A DNA stretch of 64,000 nt from the NCBI GenBank assembly GCA_004794785.1, contig SJOL01006711.1:590480-654479 (forward strand). Direction: 5' to 3'. This document shows, in pieces, positions 63,401 through 64,000 of this stretch. How positions within the stretch are numbered: position 1 is the first letter of the stretch; each line of letters begins with the position of its first letter. Made by a program: the position numbers and the translations under genes. Under the pieces are notes generated by a model. That model was not told the origin of the DNA. It saw only the letters and a list, made by a program, of their open reading frames with translations, and ran no database searches. This DNA comes from Opisthorchis felineus (lineage: Eukaryota > Platyhelminthes > Trematoda > Opisthorchiida > Opisthorchiidae).

Positions 63401-64000
63401 ATACAGGCTATAATTTTGTTTCACTACAAGCAAATGAATACCAAAGAACAAGACTAGGAGATCCGTCTATCAGAGGTTGGAAAATAAAACAACCGGGGCG
63501 TGTCCTGCGGAGGCGGTGTGGCCAAAATGTATATCAAAAAATTTACAATTGAGTGGCTAGTCAGTAAAGCAAGTACAGAGGGGGGAACACGTTGATGTTG
63601 TCACACTATCAAGCAGAACAGCTGGCTTGACATGAACGAATAAACAGAGCGTATACAGTCAATAAAAAACAACGACAAAAATTATCCTCATCTTAAAGGT
63701 AAAAGGCCAGCAATCAGGATCATTTGATGACTTTGGGTGAATTCATGGAAACTGGTCGACAAAAGGTGAAGATATACAAGCTGATAGATCCGCGTGATCT
63801 TCGATCCGTGCCGAGGGTCAGCTTCTAACTTTCCGGGACACATGGTAATAGCGCACTGCTGAGTTAGCACTCGTTCGCAAAATTATTTCTGTGTTAAATC
63901 TCTGATTTAAGTGTCTGTGCATTTGTTGTTAATGACTGCATGTTAAAAAATCCAAAATTGCGATAAATGCAACGATCTCGTTGTTGGGAAGATGACATAC
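60410..64000. other. Intergenic sequence to the right edge
   Basis: 3.6 kb. The longest frames (61845-62156 plus, 63070-62633 minus with 145 codons) overlap counter-frames and show no motif or splice support. It contains an AT-rich imperfect palindrome near 63170. Confidence 0.55.
63169..63211. repeat. AT-rich imperfect palindrome
   Basis: GATATAATATATGCACG, then TTATATATATCATATATAAT, then ATC. The ends are near inverted copies of each other (GATATAATATAT and ATATATAATATC). A simple AT-rich tract able to form a cruciform. Confidence 0.6.

Noticed and set aside
1..64000. CRISPR arrays, operons, bacterial promoters or viral genomes
   Set aside because: No regularly spaced direct repeats, no dense same-strand gene runs and no viral hallmark proteins; the window is eukaryotic.

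Overview
The window looks like nuclear DNA of an animal with long introns and many old transposon remnants, most likely a flatworm and possibly a digenean trematode. The grounds are low coding density, G+C of roughly 40% by eye, small exons separated by introns of up to 8.5 kb with clean GT/AG borders, degenerate Penelope-like and non-LTR elements, tRNA-derived SINEs, and one dispersed repeat family that I associate from memory with trematode genomes. The species call is inference only. Nothing bacterial, phage-like, CRISPR-like or operon-like is present.

The left 37 kb is occupied by one gene on the minus strand, a netrin receptor of the UNC5 family. Ten exons join in frame without a stop to 2,913 nt (971 codons), from ATG 36985 to 1324. 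An eleventh, less certain exon lies near 224-80, and the C-terminal exons (end of UPA, death domain) lie beyond the left edge. The protein order is signal peptide, Ig1, Ig2, one thrombospondin type 1 repeat, transmembrane helix, a long cytoplasmic linker of about 300 residues, ZU5 and UPA. Every splice join was checked for phase. Several joins recreate family motifs across the border, for example [11 protein letters not shown] in ZU5 and EA|YLDRKF between the Ig domains. UNC5 proteins usually have two TSP1 repeats; I find only one, and the Ig2 and TSP1 exons can be joined directly in phase.

The introns carry SINE copies (about 7.2, 19.1, 29.7 and 30.2 kb), a LINE reverse transcriptase tail (26.3-26.6 kb), an inverted pair of a dispersed repeat (33.9-34.4 kb) and simple AT repeats.

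The right 27 kb, upstream of the gene, contains no gene that I can support. It holds two degraded Penelope-like retroelements. One on the plus strand (about 50.85-52.34 kb) is internally deleted. One on the minus strand (about 56.65-55.14 kb) still spans reverse transcriptase through GIY-YIG endonuclease but has damaged catalytic motifs. There are also a LINE RT fragment at 60.2 kb, SINE-like copies at 39.6, 42.5 and 43.5 kb, and another copy of the dispersed repeat at 44.95 kb. Short open frames elsewhere look like chance. I did not find a convincing novel system. The points most worth checking are the architecture of the UNC5 homologue, its possible trans-splice acceptor, and the repeat family with rearranged block order.
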